Source: Pseudomonas fluorescens (lineage in GTDB: Bacteria > Pseudomonadota > Gammaproteobacteria > Pseudomonadales > Pseudomonadaceae). From it: a stretch of DNA of 64,000 nucleotides. The translations under genes were made by a program, and so were the position numbers. The notes under the pieces are model-generated. The model was given only the letters and a program-made list of their open reading frames with translations, had not been told where the DNA came from and did no database searches. This document shows positions 1-9,066 of the stretch, piece by piece. The stretch spans positions 186,001 through 250,000 of the forward strand of contig NZ_CABVII010000002.1 in assembly GCF_902497995.1 (NCBI RefSeq). Reading direction: 5' to 3'. The stretch's first letter is position 1, and the number at the start of each line of letters is the position of its first letter.

Positions 1-1
1 C

Positions 2-661
2 AATGCCCGGCTCACCGTTGAAGTGCTGGTCCGGCCAACGCTGGACTTCAATCAATCCCCGTCGTGGGAAGATACCTGCAACGCGCTGACCTACAGCAGC
101 CAGCCGTTATCACCTGAATTGCTGGAGGGGTGCCGTTATCGGTTTGAATCGCCCTATGTGCATCTGAAGCGCAACTTTGTCGAGTTTTCGCAAAGTTGTT
201 TTCCCCAGGGCCGGCCATTGCTGCTGGGTGTTCAGGCACTGATGGAAAAAATCTTCAGCGAATTCACCTTCGACGCCGAAGCCACCCAAGTGGCGACGCC
301 GCTGGTGGAAGTGCTGGAGCGCCGGCGCGGGGTTTGCCAGGACTTCGCCCACCTGATGCTTGCTTGCGTGCGCTCCCGTGGGTTGGCCGCGCGGTATGTC
401 AGTGGCTACCTGCTGACCCAGCCACCACCGGGTCAGCCTCGACTGATTGGCGCCGATGCGTCACACGCCTGGGTCTCGGTGTTTTGCCCGGTGCTGGGCT
501 GGGTCGATTTCGATCCGACCAATAACGTGCAGCCGGCGCTGGAGCACATCACCCTGGCCTGGGGCCGGGATTTCTCCGATGTCTCGCCGTTGCGCGGGGT
601 GATTCTGGGGGGCGGCAACCATGACCCTGAGGTTCGCGTCACCGTGATGCCACTGGAATAA
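2..661 (+). CDS. Transglutaminase-like family protein, 3' part (5' end outside window)
   Basis: The reading frame is open from base 2, so the gene begins upstream of the window; the stop is TAA at 659-661. The visible part carries a transglutaminase-like cysteine-protease core: Cys in RRGVCQDFAH, His in ADASHAWVSVF and Asp in GWVDFDPTNN, which is the Cys-His-Asp triad order of this superfamily. The stretch before it (VEVLVRPTLDFNQSP) resembles the beta-rich N-terminal domain of bacterial transglutaminase-like proteins often encoded with alpha-E proteins and circularly permuted ATP-grasp proteins. No signal peptide can be judged because the start is missing. The substrate is unknown. It is followed by a REP element. 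Confidence 0.85.
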   Translation, partial: NARLTVEVLVRPTLDFNQSPSWEDTCNALTYSSQPLSPELLEGCRYRFESPYVHLKRNFVEFSQSCFPQGRPLLLGVQALMEKIFSEFTFDAEATQVATPLVEVLERRRGVCQDFAHLMLACVRSRGLAARYVSGYLLTQPPPGQPRLIGADASHAWVSVFCPVLGWVDFDPTNNVQPALEHITLAWGRDFSDVSPLRGVILGGGNHDPEVRVTVMPLE

Positions 662-673
662 CAAAGATCCCAA

Positions 674-762
674 TGTGGGAGCGGGCTTGCTCGCGAAAGC
701 GGTCTGTCAGTCACATAGATGTTGGATGTGCCGCCGCCTTCGCGAGCAAGCCCGCTCCCACA
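674..762. repeat. REP/REPIN inverted repeat
   Basis: Two REP cores face each other: TGTGGGAGCGGGCTTGCTCG on the left and its complement ending GCCCGCTCCCACA on the right, about 40 bases apart. It lies downstream of the transglutaminase-like gene and has no coding content. Confidence 0.85.
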
Positions 763-885
763 ATTGATGTGTAGTGCTTTCTGGATAGGGGATATTTCAG
801 ATTGGCCTGTGAGGGTCAGCAGCGGCGCTGCTGACCCTGGACACAGATCCGGTGGGCCTGATCGGATCATCGGGCCCTGAGGGTC

Positions 886-1074
886 TCAGGCGTCGGGCGC
901 CTGATCTTTCGGTGCTTCAGTTTCGTCTGTAGCCACTTCGCCTTCGGCATCCTTGTTCAGTGCTGCTGCTTCTTCTTCAGCGGTAGCTTTCTTGCGCTGA
1001 AGCTTTTCCTCTTTCTTCTGCTCCTTGGCCAAGTCTCTCTGACGTTTGGCGAACGAATAATTGGGTTTAGCCAT
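886..1074 (-). CDS. Small lysine/glutamate-rich protein, function unknown
   Basis: This 62-residue protein starts at ATG 1074, chosen because a GAGG lies just upstream and because a longer 93-codon reading would run into the LOG gene. It begins MAKPNYSFAKRQRDLAKEQK, is strongly basic in the first half (KRQRDLAKEQKKEEKLQRKK, helical by composition) and acidic and low-complexity in the C-terminal half (TAEEEAAALNKDAEGEVATD). No membrane segment or signal peptide is seen. Small charged proteins of this kind are common hypothetical proteins in Pseudomonas. A nucleic-acid-binding role would fit the charge pattern but is only a guess. Confidence 0.7.
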   Translation of the reverse strand: MAKPNYSFAKRQRDLAKEQKKEEKLQRKKATAEEEAAALNKDAEGEVATDETEAPKDQAPDA

Positions 1075-1142
1075 GGGCGATCCTCTGGGGTCGAAGGTGA
1101 GGTTGAGCGGCGCGTATTCTGCCTTGTATCGATGCCGAGCCG

Positions 1143-1730
1143 TTAGCTGGGTTTTTGCTCTGTCCACTTTGGCACTATTGTCGGCTGCCAGGCATCCAGG
1201 GCATCGAGCAGGGTTTGCGGCGACTCGCTCACTTGCAGCATGTCACGGTGCGCCTCGCGAACGAAGCCTTCGCCGACGATATGATCAAGAAAACCGGTCA
1301 ATTTGCTGTAGAAACCGTTCACTTCCAGCAGCCCCAGCGGTTTGCCGTGGTAACCGAGCTGACCCCAGGTCCAGACTTCGAACAGTTCCTCCAGCGTGCC
1401 CAGGCCACCGGGCAGTGCGATAAAGGCGTCGCTGAGCTCGGCCATCCGCGCCTTGCGCGCATGCATGCCATCGACCACTTCCAGGCGGGTCAGGCCGCTG
1501 TGGCCGATTTCCTTGTCCTTGAGGCTTTGGGGGATGATCCCGATCACTTCACCACCGGCCGCCAGCGCAGCATCGGCGACGATTCCCATCAGCCCGACGG
1601 CGCCACCGCCATAGACCAGGGTCAGCTTGCGCTCGGCCAATGCCCGCCCGAGGGCGACAGCCGCTTCACGATAAGCCGGATTGGTGCCGGTACTGGCACC
1701 GCAAAATACACAAACGGACGCTAAAGACAT
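1143..1730 (-). CDS. LOG-family nucleoside 5'-monophosphate phosphoribohydrolase
   Basis: This 195-residue protein belongs to the LOG ('lysine decarboxylase-like', TIGR00730) family. The Rossmann-type start VCVFCGAS, the segment [12 protein letters not shown], and the signature [20 protein letters not shown] (PGGxGTxxE) are all present. Members cleave the N-glycosidic bond of nucleoside monophosphates, classically cytokinin nucleotides and in bacteria also AMP-like substrates. The length is typical. A GGAG/AAGG ribosome site lies directly before ATG 1730. It sits beside azurin, as in other Pseudomonas, but no functional link is implied. The exact substrate cannot be read from the sequence. 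Confidence 0.9.
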   Translation of the reverse strand: MSLASVCVFCGASTGTNPAYREAAVALGRALAERKLTLVYGGGAVGLMGIVADAALAAGGEVIGIIPQSLKDKEIGHSGLTRLEVVDGMHARKARMAELSDAFIALPGGLGTLEELFEVWTWGQLGYHGKPLGLLEVNGFYSKLTGFLDHIVGEGFVREAHRDMLQVSESPQTLLDALDAWQPTIVPKWTEQKPS

Positions 1731-1788
1731 GCCTTACTCCATGGTCAGATGACCACAGATTAAAGGCAGGCAAGCGGCAGTCCAAGGT

Positions 1789-1878
1789 CTAAACTTCGCG
1801 CGTGGGTGATTCGCAGGTGCCGCTGGCGCCACAGGCATAAGCGGCGAGCAAACTGCACAACAGGCTATTGAGAGACAT
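1789..1878 (-). CDS. Possible 29-residue Cys-containing peptide
   Basis: A short reading frame (MSLNSLLCSLLAAYACGASG then TCESPTREV) begins at ATG 1878 with GGAG eight bases upstream and ends at TAG. It has a hydrophobic N-terminal half and three cysteines at positions 8, 16 and 22. It lies upstream of the LOG gene on the same strand, in what is otherwise empty sequence. The good ribosome site and the amphipathic/hydrophobic start support translation; the short length means chance cannot be excluded. No function is assigned. Confidence 0.4.
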   Translation of the reverse strand: MSLNSLLCSLLAAYACGASGTCESPTREV

Positions 1879-1972
1879 GACGGACGCTCCAGAGTGAGGA
1901 CGACCTGATGATAGGGCCGGACCAGACGTCTGGCTGGTAGATTGTCTCGATAGGTGTCATAGCCCGAAAGTT

Positions 1973-1982
1973 GTATACAATT
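1973..1982. promoter_or_regulatory. Palindrome upstream of azurin
   Basis: A perfect 10-base palindrome, TTGTATACAA, lies about 90 bases upstream of the azurin start. It resembles the core of operators used by GntR/FadR-type regulators, but it is short and no regulator is encoded nearby. No TTGAT-N4-ATCAA (ANR/FNR) box was found upstream of azurin in this window. Confidence 0.25.
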
Positions 1983-2069
1983 TTTGCTTCAGGTCATAGG
2001 AACTTACGAAGTTTTCAGGCAGTCTTCTGTCCATTCGCACCTTTGTTAACCCTGCCTTGGAGATTCACC

Positions 2070-2516
2070 ATGTTTGCCAAACTTGTTGCGGTATCCCTGC
2101 TGACACTGGCCAGCAGCCAATTGATGGCTGCCGAGTGCAAGGTCACTGTCGACTCCACCGATCAGATGTCCTTCAACACCAAGGCCATTGAAATCGACAA
2201 GAGCTGCAAGACATTTACCGTTGAACTGACCCACTCTGGCAGCTTGCCGAAAAACGTCATGGGCCATAACTGGGTGCTGAGCAAAGAGGCAGACATGCAG
2301 CCGATCGCCACCGATGGCCTGGCTGCCGGCATCGACAAGGACTACCTGAAAGAAGGTGATGCACGCATCATCGCCCACACCAAGATCATTGGTGCCAAGG
2401 AAACCGACTCCGTGACCTTCGATGTGGCGAAGCTTGCTGCTGGGGAGAAGTACGGGTTCTTCTGCTCGTTCCCTGGCCATATCTCGATGATGAAAGGTAC
2501 TGTTACCCTGAAGTAA
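2070..2516 (+). CDS. azu: Azurin (blue copper protein)
   Basis: This is a 148-residue periplasmic electron-transfer protein. The start at 2070 has TTGGAG upstream and yields a classic signal peptide, [20 protein letters not shown], cut before [10 protein letters not shown]. The type-1 copper ligands are visible: His in NVMGHNW, and Cys, His and Met in [14 protein letters not shown]. The two cysteines near the mature N terminus (AEC, SCKTF) form the conserved disulfide. It carries electrons between c-type cytochromes and redox partners. It is monocistronic with its own terminator. An upstream in-frame ATG at 1971 would destroy the signal peptide and is rejected. Confidence 0.97.
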   Translation: MFAKLVAVSLLTLASSQLMAAECKVTVDSTDQMSFNTKAIEIDKSCKTFTVELTHSGSLPKNVMGHNWVLSKEADMQPIATDGLAAGIDKDYLKEGDARIIAHTKIIGAKETDSVTFDVAKLAAGEKYGFFCSFPGHISMMKGTVTLK

Positions 2517-2530
2517 TCGAATCGAGTCAT

Positions 2531-2562
2531 AAAAAAGCGTCCCTTGAAGGACGCTTTTTTTT
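2531..2562. terminator. Bidirectional rho-independent terminator after azurin
   Basis: The stem GCGTCC/GGACGC with a six-base loop is flanked by an A-run on the left and an eight-T run on the right. It ends azurin on the plus strand and can also stop transcription coming from pncB-nadE on the minus strand. Confidence 0.9.
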
Positions 2563-2590
2563 GTGCCTGACGATAGGCCGAGTCATCGTT

Positions 2591-2684
2591 CTTCGCGGGC
2601 AAGCCACGCTCCCACAGGTTTTGTGTCGTGCCCATTACTGGCGTCCGACACAAAACCTGTGGGAGCGTGGCTTGCCCGCGAAGG
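2591..2684. repeat. REPIN with 38-bp perfect arms
   Basis: The left arm starts CTTCGCGGGCAAGCCACGCT and continues to base 2628; its exact complement ends at 2684. The pairing runs well beyond the REP cores through CAGGTTTTGTGTCG, leaving only a 16-18-base loop. It sits between the convergent azurin and nadE genes. Confidence 0.9.
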
Positions 2685-2707
2685 CGTCGGTACAGACGCC
2701 AACTTAT

Positions 2708-2734
2708 TTACGGCTTACGGCTTACGGCTTACGG
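2708..2734. repeat. Three to four tandem copies of a 7-mer (CGGCTTA)
   Basis: TTACGGCTTACGGCTTACGG repeats the unit CGGCTTA immediately downstream of, and including, the nadE stop codon (complement of TTA at 2729-2731). The last copy runs into the coding end of nadE. This is likely slipped-strand expansion at the 3' end. Confidence 0.7.
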
Positions 2735-3556
2735 CGCGAACGGCATCACTCGCTTGTGATGGGTCTTGTTGTACGTGTCGCAGATGATCTTGAACGCTTC
2801 CTCACGCACCAGCTCACCATGCAGGAATGCATCGATCTCGGCATAAGTCACGCCATGGGACGCTTCATCCGGCTTGCCAGGCGACAAGTCTTCAAGGTCG
2901 GCCGTCGGGATTTTTTCCACCAGCGACTCCGGCGCGCCGAAGCTGCGGGCGATGTCCCGAACCTGGTTTTTCACCAGCCCGCTCAGCGGTGCCAGGTCAC
3001 AGGCGCCATCACCGAACTTGGTGAAGAATCCCATCACCGCTTCCGCCGCGTGGTCGGTGCCGATCACCAACCCATGCGCTGCGCCGGCAATAGTGTATTG
3101 GGCAACCATGCGCATCCGTGCCTTGGTATTGCCGAGCACGAAATCCACCGAAACCGCCTGCTTGCCTTCGAAAGCCGCGACTTCACTCGCCAGGGATTTG
3201 ACCGCCGGGCCGATGTTCACCGTGTGGCGTTCGTCCGGAGCGATGAAATCCACCGAGGCCTGGGCGTCGTGCTCATCGAACTGGGTCTCGTACGGCAGGC
3301 GCACGGCGATGAACCTGTAGCTGTCGTCACCGGTGCGTGTGCGCAGCTCGCGCATGGCGCGTTGGGCCAGCAGGCCTGCGGTCAGGGAATCGACGCCGCC
3401 GCTAATGCCCAGCACCAGAGTCTTGAGCCCGGAATTGACCAGGCAATCCTGGATGAAGGTGATCCGCCGGGTGACTTCTGCCTCGAGGGCAGCCTGGTTG
3501 GCGAACGGCGGTTGAACCTTGAGCTGCTCAGCAATCTCACGCTGTACGGCTTGCAT
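2729..3556 (-). CDS. nadE: NH3-dependent NAD+ synthetase
   Basis: This 275-residue protein performs the last step of NAD synthesis, amidating nicotinate adenine dinucleotide with ammonia and ATP. The N-type ATP pyrophosphatase loop SGGVDS is present ([13 protein letters not shown]), followed by family segments [11 protein letters not shown] and [21 protein letters not shown]. Its length matches the ammonia-dependent form; the extra glutaminase domain of the glutamine-dependent form is absent. It lies four bases after pncB, so the two salvage genes are surely one transcript. Confidence 0.97.
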   Translation of the reverse strand: MQAVQREIAEQLKVQPPFANQAALEAEVTRRITFIQDCLVNSGLKTLVLGISGGVDSLTAGLLAQRAMRELRTRTGDDSYRFIAVRLPYETQFDEHDAQASVDFIAPDERHTVNIGPAVKSLASEVAAFEGKQAVSVDFVLGNTKARMRMVAQYTIAGAAHGLVIGTDHAAEAVMGFFTKFGDGACDLAPLSGLVKNQVRDIARSFGAPESLVEKIPTADLEDLSPGKPDEASHGVTYAEIDAFLHGELVREEAFKIICDTYNKTHHKRVMPFAP

Positions 3557-3560
3557 GAAT

Positions 3561-4796
3561 TCACTCCTTGCTTGAAATGCCTGATGGACTGGAAAGGGTG
3601 GCAGGTACTTGGAAAACGTGTCGCAAATAGGCGACGAAATTCGGGTCGTTGCAGTGCGTCTTGCCCGGCTCGTCGGAGATCTTTGCCACCGGCTGGCCGT
3701 TGCAGGCGGTCATTTTAAGCACGATGCTCATCGGTTCGACACCCGCAATATCGCAGGTCAGGTTGGTGCCGATACCGAAGCTGACATTGATCCGGCCACG
3801 CAGCGTCCGGAAAATCTCAAGGGACTTGGGCAGCGTCAGGCTGTCGGAGAACACCAGCGTCTTGCTCATCGGGTCGATGCCAAGCTGGTGATAGCGGGCG
3901 ATGGCTTTTTCCGCCCAGAGCACCGGATCACCGGAGTCGTGGCGCAAACCGTCGAAGAGCTTGGCGAAATACAGATCGAAATCATTGAGGAAGGCATCGG
4001 TGGTGATGCAGTCGGTCAGGGCGATCCCGAGCAAGCCGCGATATTCGCGGACCCAGCAATCGAGGGCGGCGATCTGGCTGTCGATCAGTCGCGGGCCGAG
4101 TTGCTGGTGCGCCATGATCCACTCGTGGGCCATGGTGCCCAGCGGTTTCATGTCCAGCTCACGTGCCAGGTGCACGTTACTGGTGCCGACGAAGCGCCCG
4201 GGAAAATCGTGCTTGAGCACGTTCACCACTTCTTCCTGCACGCGGAACGAGAAGCGACGACGAGTACCGAAATCGGCGACCTGCAATTCGGACAATTCAT
4301 CGCTGCCGGCATTGGCGGTCAGCCAGTCGAACTTGCGATAGAGCTGTTCGCGCGCCTGTTCCAGGACGATTTCCCGGTAGCGATAGCGGTTGCGCACTTC
4401 GCTGACAATCGCCAGCAGCGGCACTTCGAACAGAATCACATGCAGCCATGGCCCGCGCAGGCGAATGAATAACTCGCCGTTTTCGATCCCGGTTTGAACG
4501 TAGCGCAGGTTGAAGCGGAACAAGCCGAGAAAGCGCAGGAAGTCTGGCTTCATGAAGCTGATGCGCTCCATGAAACTCAACTGATCGGCACTCAGGCTCA
4601 ACTCGGCCAGACGTTCGATCTGGAAGCGGATCTCCGCCAGGTACGGGCGCAGATCTTCACTGTTACGGCAACGAAACTCCCATTCGACTTCCACGTTCGG
4701 GTAGTTGTGCAGCACCGCCTGCATCATCGTCAGTTTGTAGAAGTCGGTGTCGAGCAGGTTCTGCACGATGCGATCGGCAAACACACTCTCGCTCAT
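3561..4796 (-). CDS. pncB: Nicotinate phosphoribosyltransferase
   Basis: This 411-residue enzyme joins nicotinate to PRPP, with ATP hydrolysis, to give nicotinate mononucleotide (NAD salvage). Recognisable stretches are [19 protein letters not shown] at the N terminus, the active-site region [22 protein letters not shown], and the phosphate-binding end [15 protein letters not shown] with [12 protein letters not shown] strong GGAG precedes ATG 4796. It is the first gene of a pncB-nadE operon; the product feeds NadD and then NadE. Confidence 0.97.
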   Translation of the reverse strand: MSESVFADRIVQNLLDTDFYKLTMMQAVLHNYPNVEVEWEFRCRNSEDLRPYLAEIRFQIERLAELSLSADQLSFMERISFMKPDFLRFLGLFRFNLRYVQTGIENGELFIRLRGPWLHVILFEVPLLAIVSEVRNRYRYREIVLEQAREQLYRKFDWLTANAGSDELSELQVADFGTRRRFSFRVQEEVVNVLKHDFPGRFVGTSNVHLARELDMKPLGTMAHEWIMAHQQLGPRLIDSQIAALDCWVREYRGLLGIALTDCITTDAFLNDFDLYFAKLFDGLRHDSGDPVLWAEKAIARYHQLGIDPMSKTLVFSDSLTLPKSLEIFRTLRGRINVSFGIGTNLTCDIAGVEPMSIVLKMTACNGQPVAKISDEPGKTHCNDPNFVAYLRHVFQVPATLSSPSGISSKE

Positions 4797-4919
4797 AACG
4801 GGGGTCTCCAGACTGGCCGCGGCCCGTGGCAGCGACGTTGCAGCTGTTTCAATGAATGGGGCTAGTGGCGCATATCAGTGGCAGGTAATGCCAGTGATTT
4901 TTTAGACCTCGGCAGATCC

Positions 4920-5011
4920 CTGTGGGAGCGGGCTTGCTCGCGAATGCGTTCTGACAGTAGATATTGATGTCGGTTGACCCACCGCTTTCGCGAGCAAGCC
5001 CGCTCCCACAG
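4920..5011. repeat. REP/REPIN inverted repeat
   Basis: The opposed cores TGTGGGAGCGGGCTTGCTCG and CGAGCAAGCCCGCTCCCACA lie about 50 bases apart, between the pncB promoter region and the 3' end of the LysR gene. Confidence 0.85.
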
Positions 5012-5026
5012 GGATTGTGTGAAGCT

Positions 5027-5938
5027 TTAGATTTGCGGTACATCCGGGCTATCAATCTGCTCCAGCATCCACCTCACAAAATCTCGCACTTTCGGCACTT
5101 CCGCCGCATGCTCCGGATACGCCAGGTAGTAGGCGTCGGTGCTGGGCATCGCGTGCTGCCAGGGTATGACCAGTTTGCCGTCGGCCAATTCCTCTTCCAC
5201 CAGAAACTTCGGCAACAGCGCCACGCCGCAGCCGACCTGGGCCGCACGGATGCACATGTAGAAGGTTTCGAACCGCGGGCCGTGGTAACTGTGCTCGGTG
5301 TGGTAGCCCTGGCTGTCGAACCAGTCATGCCAGGCCTGTGGCCGGGAGGCGTTTTGCAGCAGGACCAGATCGGTGAGTTGCGTAGGATCGGTGAACGGCG
5401 TGTCCGGCAGGCTACCCGGTGCGCAAACCGGCACCAGCTCTTCGCCGAACAGCTTCAGGCATTCGGTGCCGGGGCGTGAACCCTGGCCAAAATAGAACGC
5501 CAGATCGCTGCGACCTTGGAGCAGGTCGTCGGCTTCCTGTTCGCTGCACAGGTCCAGGTGGATCGAGGGGTGGCGCAGGCGCCAGCCTTTCAAGCGTGGC
5601 ACCAGCCAACGGGCGCCGAAGGTCGGAGGCGTGGAGACACGCAAGACTTCGGTTTCACCGCCGTAGGAGCGCAGGTAATGGGTCGACATTTCGACCTGTG
5701 TGAGAATTTTTCGCACCTCTACCAGGTACAAATCTCCGGCCGGGGTCATTTGCAGGCGTCGACGTACCCTGCGGAACAATAGGTGCTGCAACAGTTCTTC
5801 GAGTTGCGCGACCTGTTTGCTGACCGCGCTCTGGGTCAGGTTCAGCTCTTCAGCGGCCCGGGTGAAACTCAAATGCCGGGTCACGGCCTCGAAACACTGC
5901 AGTGCGGTGATCGACGGCAGATAGCGTTTGTTCAGCAT
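5027..5938 (-). CDS. amaR: LysR-family regulator, probable activator of amaBA
   Basis: This 303-residue LysR-type regulator has an N-terminal winged helix-turn-helix (ALQCFEAVTRHLSFTRAAEE then LNLTQSAVSKQVAQLEELL) and an effector-binding domain of the GcvA type from about residue 95. It is transcribed divergently from amaB, leaving a 174-base shared control region, the usual layout for a LysR regulator and its target. In P. putida the regulator beside amaA/amaB responds to lysine-pathway intermediates; the symbol is given by position and family only. Confidence 0.85.
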   Translation of the reverse strand: MLNKRYLPSITALQCFEAVTRHLSFTRAAEELNLTQSAVSKQVAQLEELLQHLLFRRVRRRLQMTPAGDLYLVEVRKILTQVEMSTHYLRSYGGETEVLRVSTPPTFGARWLVPRLKGWRLRHPSIHLDLCSEQEADDLLQGRSDLAFYFGQGSRPGTECLKLFGEELVPVCAPGSLPDTPFTDPTQLTDLVLLQNASRPQAWHDWFDSQGYHTEHSYHGPRFETFYMCIRAAQVGCGVALLPKFLVEEELADGKLVIPWQHAMPSTDAYYLAYPEHAAEVPKVRDFVRWMLEQIDSPDVPQI

Positions 5939-6112
5939 GGGCGGTCCTTTCTTCTTGTCTCTTTATTGCCAGCAATGCACAGCATGAATAAACGGAATGA
6001 TATCTCTCTTAAAGGTCGTTTGTTGAGTAACCTCGGGGGCGCTAAAACTACAGGTCTGATCAGTCGTGATAGTCCGGCTGCCACTTTCTGTTTTTTGCTT
6101 GAGGAGTGACCC
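5939..6112. promoter_or_regulatory. Divergent control region amaR/amaB
   Basis: This 174-base gap separates the two divergent starts. It ends with a very strong ribosome site (GAGGAG) six bases before the amaB ATG. The TCAGTCGTGATAG stretch around 6060 could hold a LysR T-N11-A box, but no single operator can be fixed by eye. Confidence 0.5.
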
Positions 6113-7603
6113 ATGGTTGCCGCATTGCTTGATCGTCTTGGTGTGAACCCGGCCCTGTATCAGAACGGCAAAGTGCCGGTGCATTCGCCAATCGATGGTA
6201 GCCGGATCGCCGCCGTGAACTGGGAAGGCGCCGCCGAAGTCGAGCAGCACATCAGTCGCGCAGATCATGCGTTCGAACTGTGGCGCAAAGTCCCGGCTCC
6301 GCGCCGCGGCGAACTGGTGCGTCAGCTGGGCGATATCCTGCGTGAATACAAGGCCGACCTCGGCGAGCTGGTGTCTTGGGAAGCCGGCAAGATCACCCAG
6401 GAAGGCCTGGGTGAAGTTCAGGAAATGATCGACATTTGCGACTTTGCCGTGGGTCTGTCCCGTCAACTGTATGGCTTGACCATCGCCTCCGAGCGTCCTG
6501 GCCACCATATGCGCGAAACCTGGCACCCACTGGGCGTTGTCGGCGTCATCAGCGCGTTCAACTTCCCGGTCGCGGTCTGGGCCTGGAACACCACACTGGC
6601 GCTGGTCTGCGGTAACCCGGTGATCTGGAAACCGTCGGAAAAAACCCCACTGACCGCCCTGGCCTGCCAGGCGTTGTTCGACCGTGTACTGAAAAACTTC
6701 AGCGATGCGCCACCCCACCTTTGCCAAGTCGTCATCGGCGGCCGCGATGCCGGTGAAGCCCTGGTCGCTGACCCGCGTGTTGCGCTGGTCAGCGCCACGG
6801 GCAGCACCCGCATGGGTCGCGAAGTGGCACCGAAGATCGCCGCACGCTTCGCCCGCAGTATTCTCGAACTGGGCGGCAACAACGCGATGATCCTCGGCCC
6901 AAGCGCCGACCTGGACATGGCCGTGCGTGCGATTCTGTTCAGCGCCGTTGGCACCGCGGGCCAGCGGTGCACCACGCTGCGTCGGCTGATTGCCCATGAA
7001 TCGGTGAAGGAAGAAATCGTCACCCGCCTCAAAGCCGCTTACGCCAAAGTGCGCATCGGCAACCCGCTGGAAGGCAACCTGATTGGTCCGCTGATCGATA
7101 AACACAGCTTCGAAAACATGCAGGACGCGCTTGAGCAGGCCTTGAGTGAAGGAGGCCGGGTGTTCGGTGGCAAACGCCAACTGGAAGATAAATTCCCTAA
7201 TGCTTATTACGTCTCGCCGGCGATCGTTGAAATGCCGGAGCAGAGTGATGTGGTCTGCAGCGAAACCTTCGCGCCGATCCTGTACGTCATCGGTTACAAC
7301 GATTTCGAAGAAGCCCTGCGCCTGAACAATGCCGTGCCACAGGGCCTGTCATCGTGCATCTTCACCACTGACGTGCGTGAAGCCGAACAGTTCATGTCGG
7401 CAGTGGGCAGCGACTGCGGCATCGCCAACGTCAATATCGGCCCGAGCGGGGCGGAAATCGGCGGCGCGTTCGGTGGCGAAAAAGAAACCGGCGGTGGTCG
7501 TGAATCGGGTTCCGATGCATGGCGCGGGTACATGCGCCGTCAGACCAATACCGTGAACTATTCGCTGGAGTTGCCGTTGGCTCAGGGGATTACATTCGAC
7601 TGA
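6113..7603 (+). CDS. amaB: Aldehyde dehydrogenase AmaB (piperideine-6-carboxylate / aminoadipate semialdehyde dehydrogenase)
   Basis: This 496-residue NAD(P)-dependent aldehyde dehydrogenase has the catalytic Cys at about residue 286 (GTAGQRCTTLRRL) and the general-base Glu at about 252 (LELGGNNA), plus the FNFPVAVWAWNT and EKETGGGRESGSDAWR segments of the ALDH7/AmaB branch. It oxidises alpha-aminoadipate semialdehyde (in equilibrium with piperideine-6-carboxylate) to alpha-aminoadipate in the pipecolate route of lysine catabolism. Its place between the LysR gene and amaA supports the assignment. Confidence 0.93.
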   Translation: MVAALLDRLGVNPALYQNGKVPVHSPIDGSRIAAVNWEGAAEVEQHISRADHAFELWRKVPAPRRGELVRQLGDILREYKADLGELVSWEAGKITQEGLGEVQEMIDICDFAVGLSRQLYGLTIASERPGHHMRETWHPLGVVGVISAFNFPVAVWAWNTTLALVCGNPVIWKPSEKTPLTALACQALFDRVLKNFSDAPPHLCQVVIGGRDAGEALVADPRVALVSATGSTRMGREVAPKIAARFARSILELGGNNAMILGPSADLDMAVRAILFSAVGTAGQRCTTLRRLIAHESVKEEIVTRLKAAYAKVRIGNPLEGNLIGPLIDKHSFENMQDALEQALSEGGRVFGGKRQLEDKFPNAYYVSPAIVEMPEQSDVVCSETFAPILYVIGYNDFEEALRLNNAVPQGLSSCIFTTDVREAEQFMSAVGSDCGIANVNIGPSGAEIGGAFGGEKETGGGRESGSDAWRGYMRRQTNTVNYSLELPLAQGITFD

Positions 7604-7610
7604 CGGTCCC

Positions 7611-7686
7611 CTTCGCGGGCAAGCCTCGCTCCTACAGGGGTTGTGTCATGGCACATAACTTGTAGGAGCGAGGCTTGCCCGCGAAG
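7611..7686. repeat. REPIN between amaB and amaA
   Basis: Twenty-six-base arms (CTTCGCGGGCAAGCCTCGCT... and complement) surround a short loop in the 124-base gap between two genes of the same transcript. The cores are of the GTAGGAGCGAGGCTTG type. Confidence 0.88.
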
Positions 7687-7727
7687 CTTTTGCTTTGTGT
7701 TGGTTAGGTTTCTGTTGGAGTCTGGCA

Positions 7728-9011
7728 ATGCCGTTACGCGAAGAGTGTCTGTGGGAAAAACTGACGCCGCAAAGGCCGGACAATTCGGCGCTCAAGGGCG
7801 AGGTGACGGTAGATGTCTGCGTCATCGGCGCCGGTTTCACCGGTCTGTCGGCGGCGGTGCATTTGCTGGAACAAGGTAAAAGTGTCTGCGTGCTGGAAGC
7901 CCATCGTGCCGGTCATGGTGGTTCAGGGCGCAATGTCGGGCTGGTCAACGCCGGGATGTGGATTCCACCGGACGAGATCGAAGCCGGGTTCGGCGAAGCG
8001 GTCGGCAGTCAGCTCAACCGCATGCTCGGAGCGGCACCGTCCCTGGTGTTCAGCCTGGTCGACAAATACAACATCGATTGCCAACTGCGCCGCGAAGGCA
8101 CGTTGCACATGGCGCACAACGCCCGTGGCGAAGCGGACCTGCGCAGTCGTGAACAACAATGGAAGCGTCGCGGAGCGCCGGTGGAGCTGTTGACCGGTCA
8201 AGATTGCGAACAAGCGACGGGCACCAAAAAGATCGCCGCCGCACTGCTCGATCGGCGTGCCGGCACCCTCAACCCGATGGCTTACACCTGCGGCCTGGCC
8301 AGCGCGGCCATCGGCCTTGGCGGCCAGTTGTTCGATCATTCCCCGGTGACCCGCCTCGAACGTCAGGGCCAGCGCTGGTCGGTACAGACTGCCCAGGGTT
8401 CGGTGCTTGCCGAGCAAGTGGTGATTGCCTCCAATGCTTACACCGAAGGCGACTGGACCGAGTTGCGGCGCAATTTCTTCCCCGGTTACTACTATCAGGT
8501 GGCTTCGGCCCCGCTGACTGACGACGCCGCGCAACACATTCTTCCCGGTGGCCAAGGCTCCTGGGATACCCGTCAGGTCCTCAGCAGTATTCGTCGAGAC
8601 AAAGACGGCCGCCTGTTGCTTGGCAGTCTGGGTAATGGCAATCAGAAGCCGACCTGGTTCCTCAAGGCCTGGGCCGACCGGGTTCAGCAACACTATTTTC
8701 CCTACCTCAAGCCGGTGGAATGGGAGTGCACCTGGACCGGTTGCATCGCCTTCACCCCCGATCATTTGATGCGCCTGTTCGAACCGGCGCCCGGTCTAGT
8801 GGCAGTCACCGGTTATAACGGCCGGGGGGTGACCACGGGCACGGTGGTCGGTAAAGCTTTTGCCGACTATTTGTGTAACGGAAATCCTGACACTTTGCCG
8901 ATCCCGTTCGCGCCCATGCAGCCATTGGCAGGGGCAGGATTGCGCAGCTGTTTATACGAAGCTGGTTTTTCGCTGTATCACGCAGGCCAGTGCCTGCGGA
9001 TCGTTATTTGA
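7728..9011 (+). CDS. amaA: L-pipecolate oxidase (FAD-dependent, DAO family)
   Basis: This 427-residue D-amino-acid-oxidase-fold flavoprotein has the N-terminal dinucleotide fold VCVIGAGFTGLSAAVHLLEQ followed by VCVLEAHRAGHGGSGRN. The C-terminal flavin segment is AVTGYNGRGVTTGTVVGKAF. It oxidises L-pipecolate to piperideine-6-carboxylate, the substrate of AmaB encoded just upstream. The start at 7728 has TTGGAG upstream; an earlier ATG at 7695 would add an unrelated hydrophobic stretch. Confidence 0.92.
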   Translation: MPLREECLWEKLTPQRPDNSALKGEVTVDVCVIGAGFTGLSAAVHLLEQGKSVCVLEAHRAGHGGSGRNVGLVNAGMWIPPDEIEAGFGEAVGSQLNRMLGAAPSLVFSLVDKYNIDCQLRREGTLHMAHNARGEADLRSREQQWKRRGAPVELLTGQDCEQATGTKKIAAALLDRRAGTLNPMAYTCGLASAAIGLGGQLFDHSPVTRLERQGQRWSVQTAQGSVLAEQVVIASNAYTEGDWTELRRNFFPGYYYQVASAPLTDDAAQHILPGGQGSWDTRQVLSSIRRDKDGRLLLGSLGNGNQKPTWFLKAWADRVQQHYFPYLKPVEWECTWTGCIAFTPDHLMRLFEPAPGLVAVTGYNGRGVTTGTVVGKAFADYLCNGNPDTLPIPFAPMQPLAGAGLRSCLYEAGFSLYHAGQCLRIVI

Positions 9012-9066
9012 TTGTTGAAATATGTTGCTGAAAGCGGCGCTTTTACGCGCAGCGACTAGCCTGTAG

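Noticed and set aside
674..762. CRISPR-like repeats
   Set aside because: The recurrent 20-25-mers are paired, inverted and scattered singly between genes, which is the REP/REPIN pattern, not a spacer array.
1900..2069. ANR/FNR box upstream of azurin
   Set aside because: Expected from other Pseudomonas, but no TTGAT-N4-ATCAA match was found.
2561..3718. 385-codon open frame opposite nadE
   Set aside because: It starts inside a terminator and REPIN and runs antisense to nadE.
5963..7180. 405-codon open frame on the minus strand opposite amaB
   Set aside because: It mirrors the high-GC coding frame of amaB, which has complete catalytic motifs; the antisense product is rich in His, Gln and Arg and shows no family.
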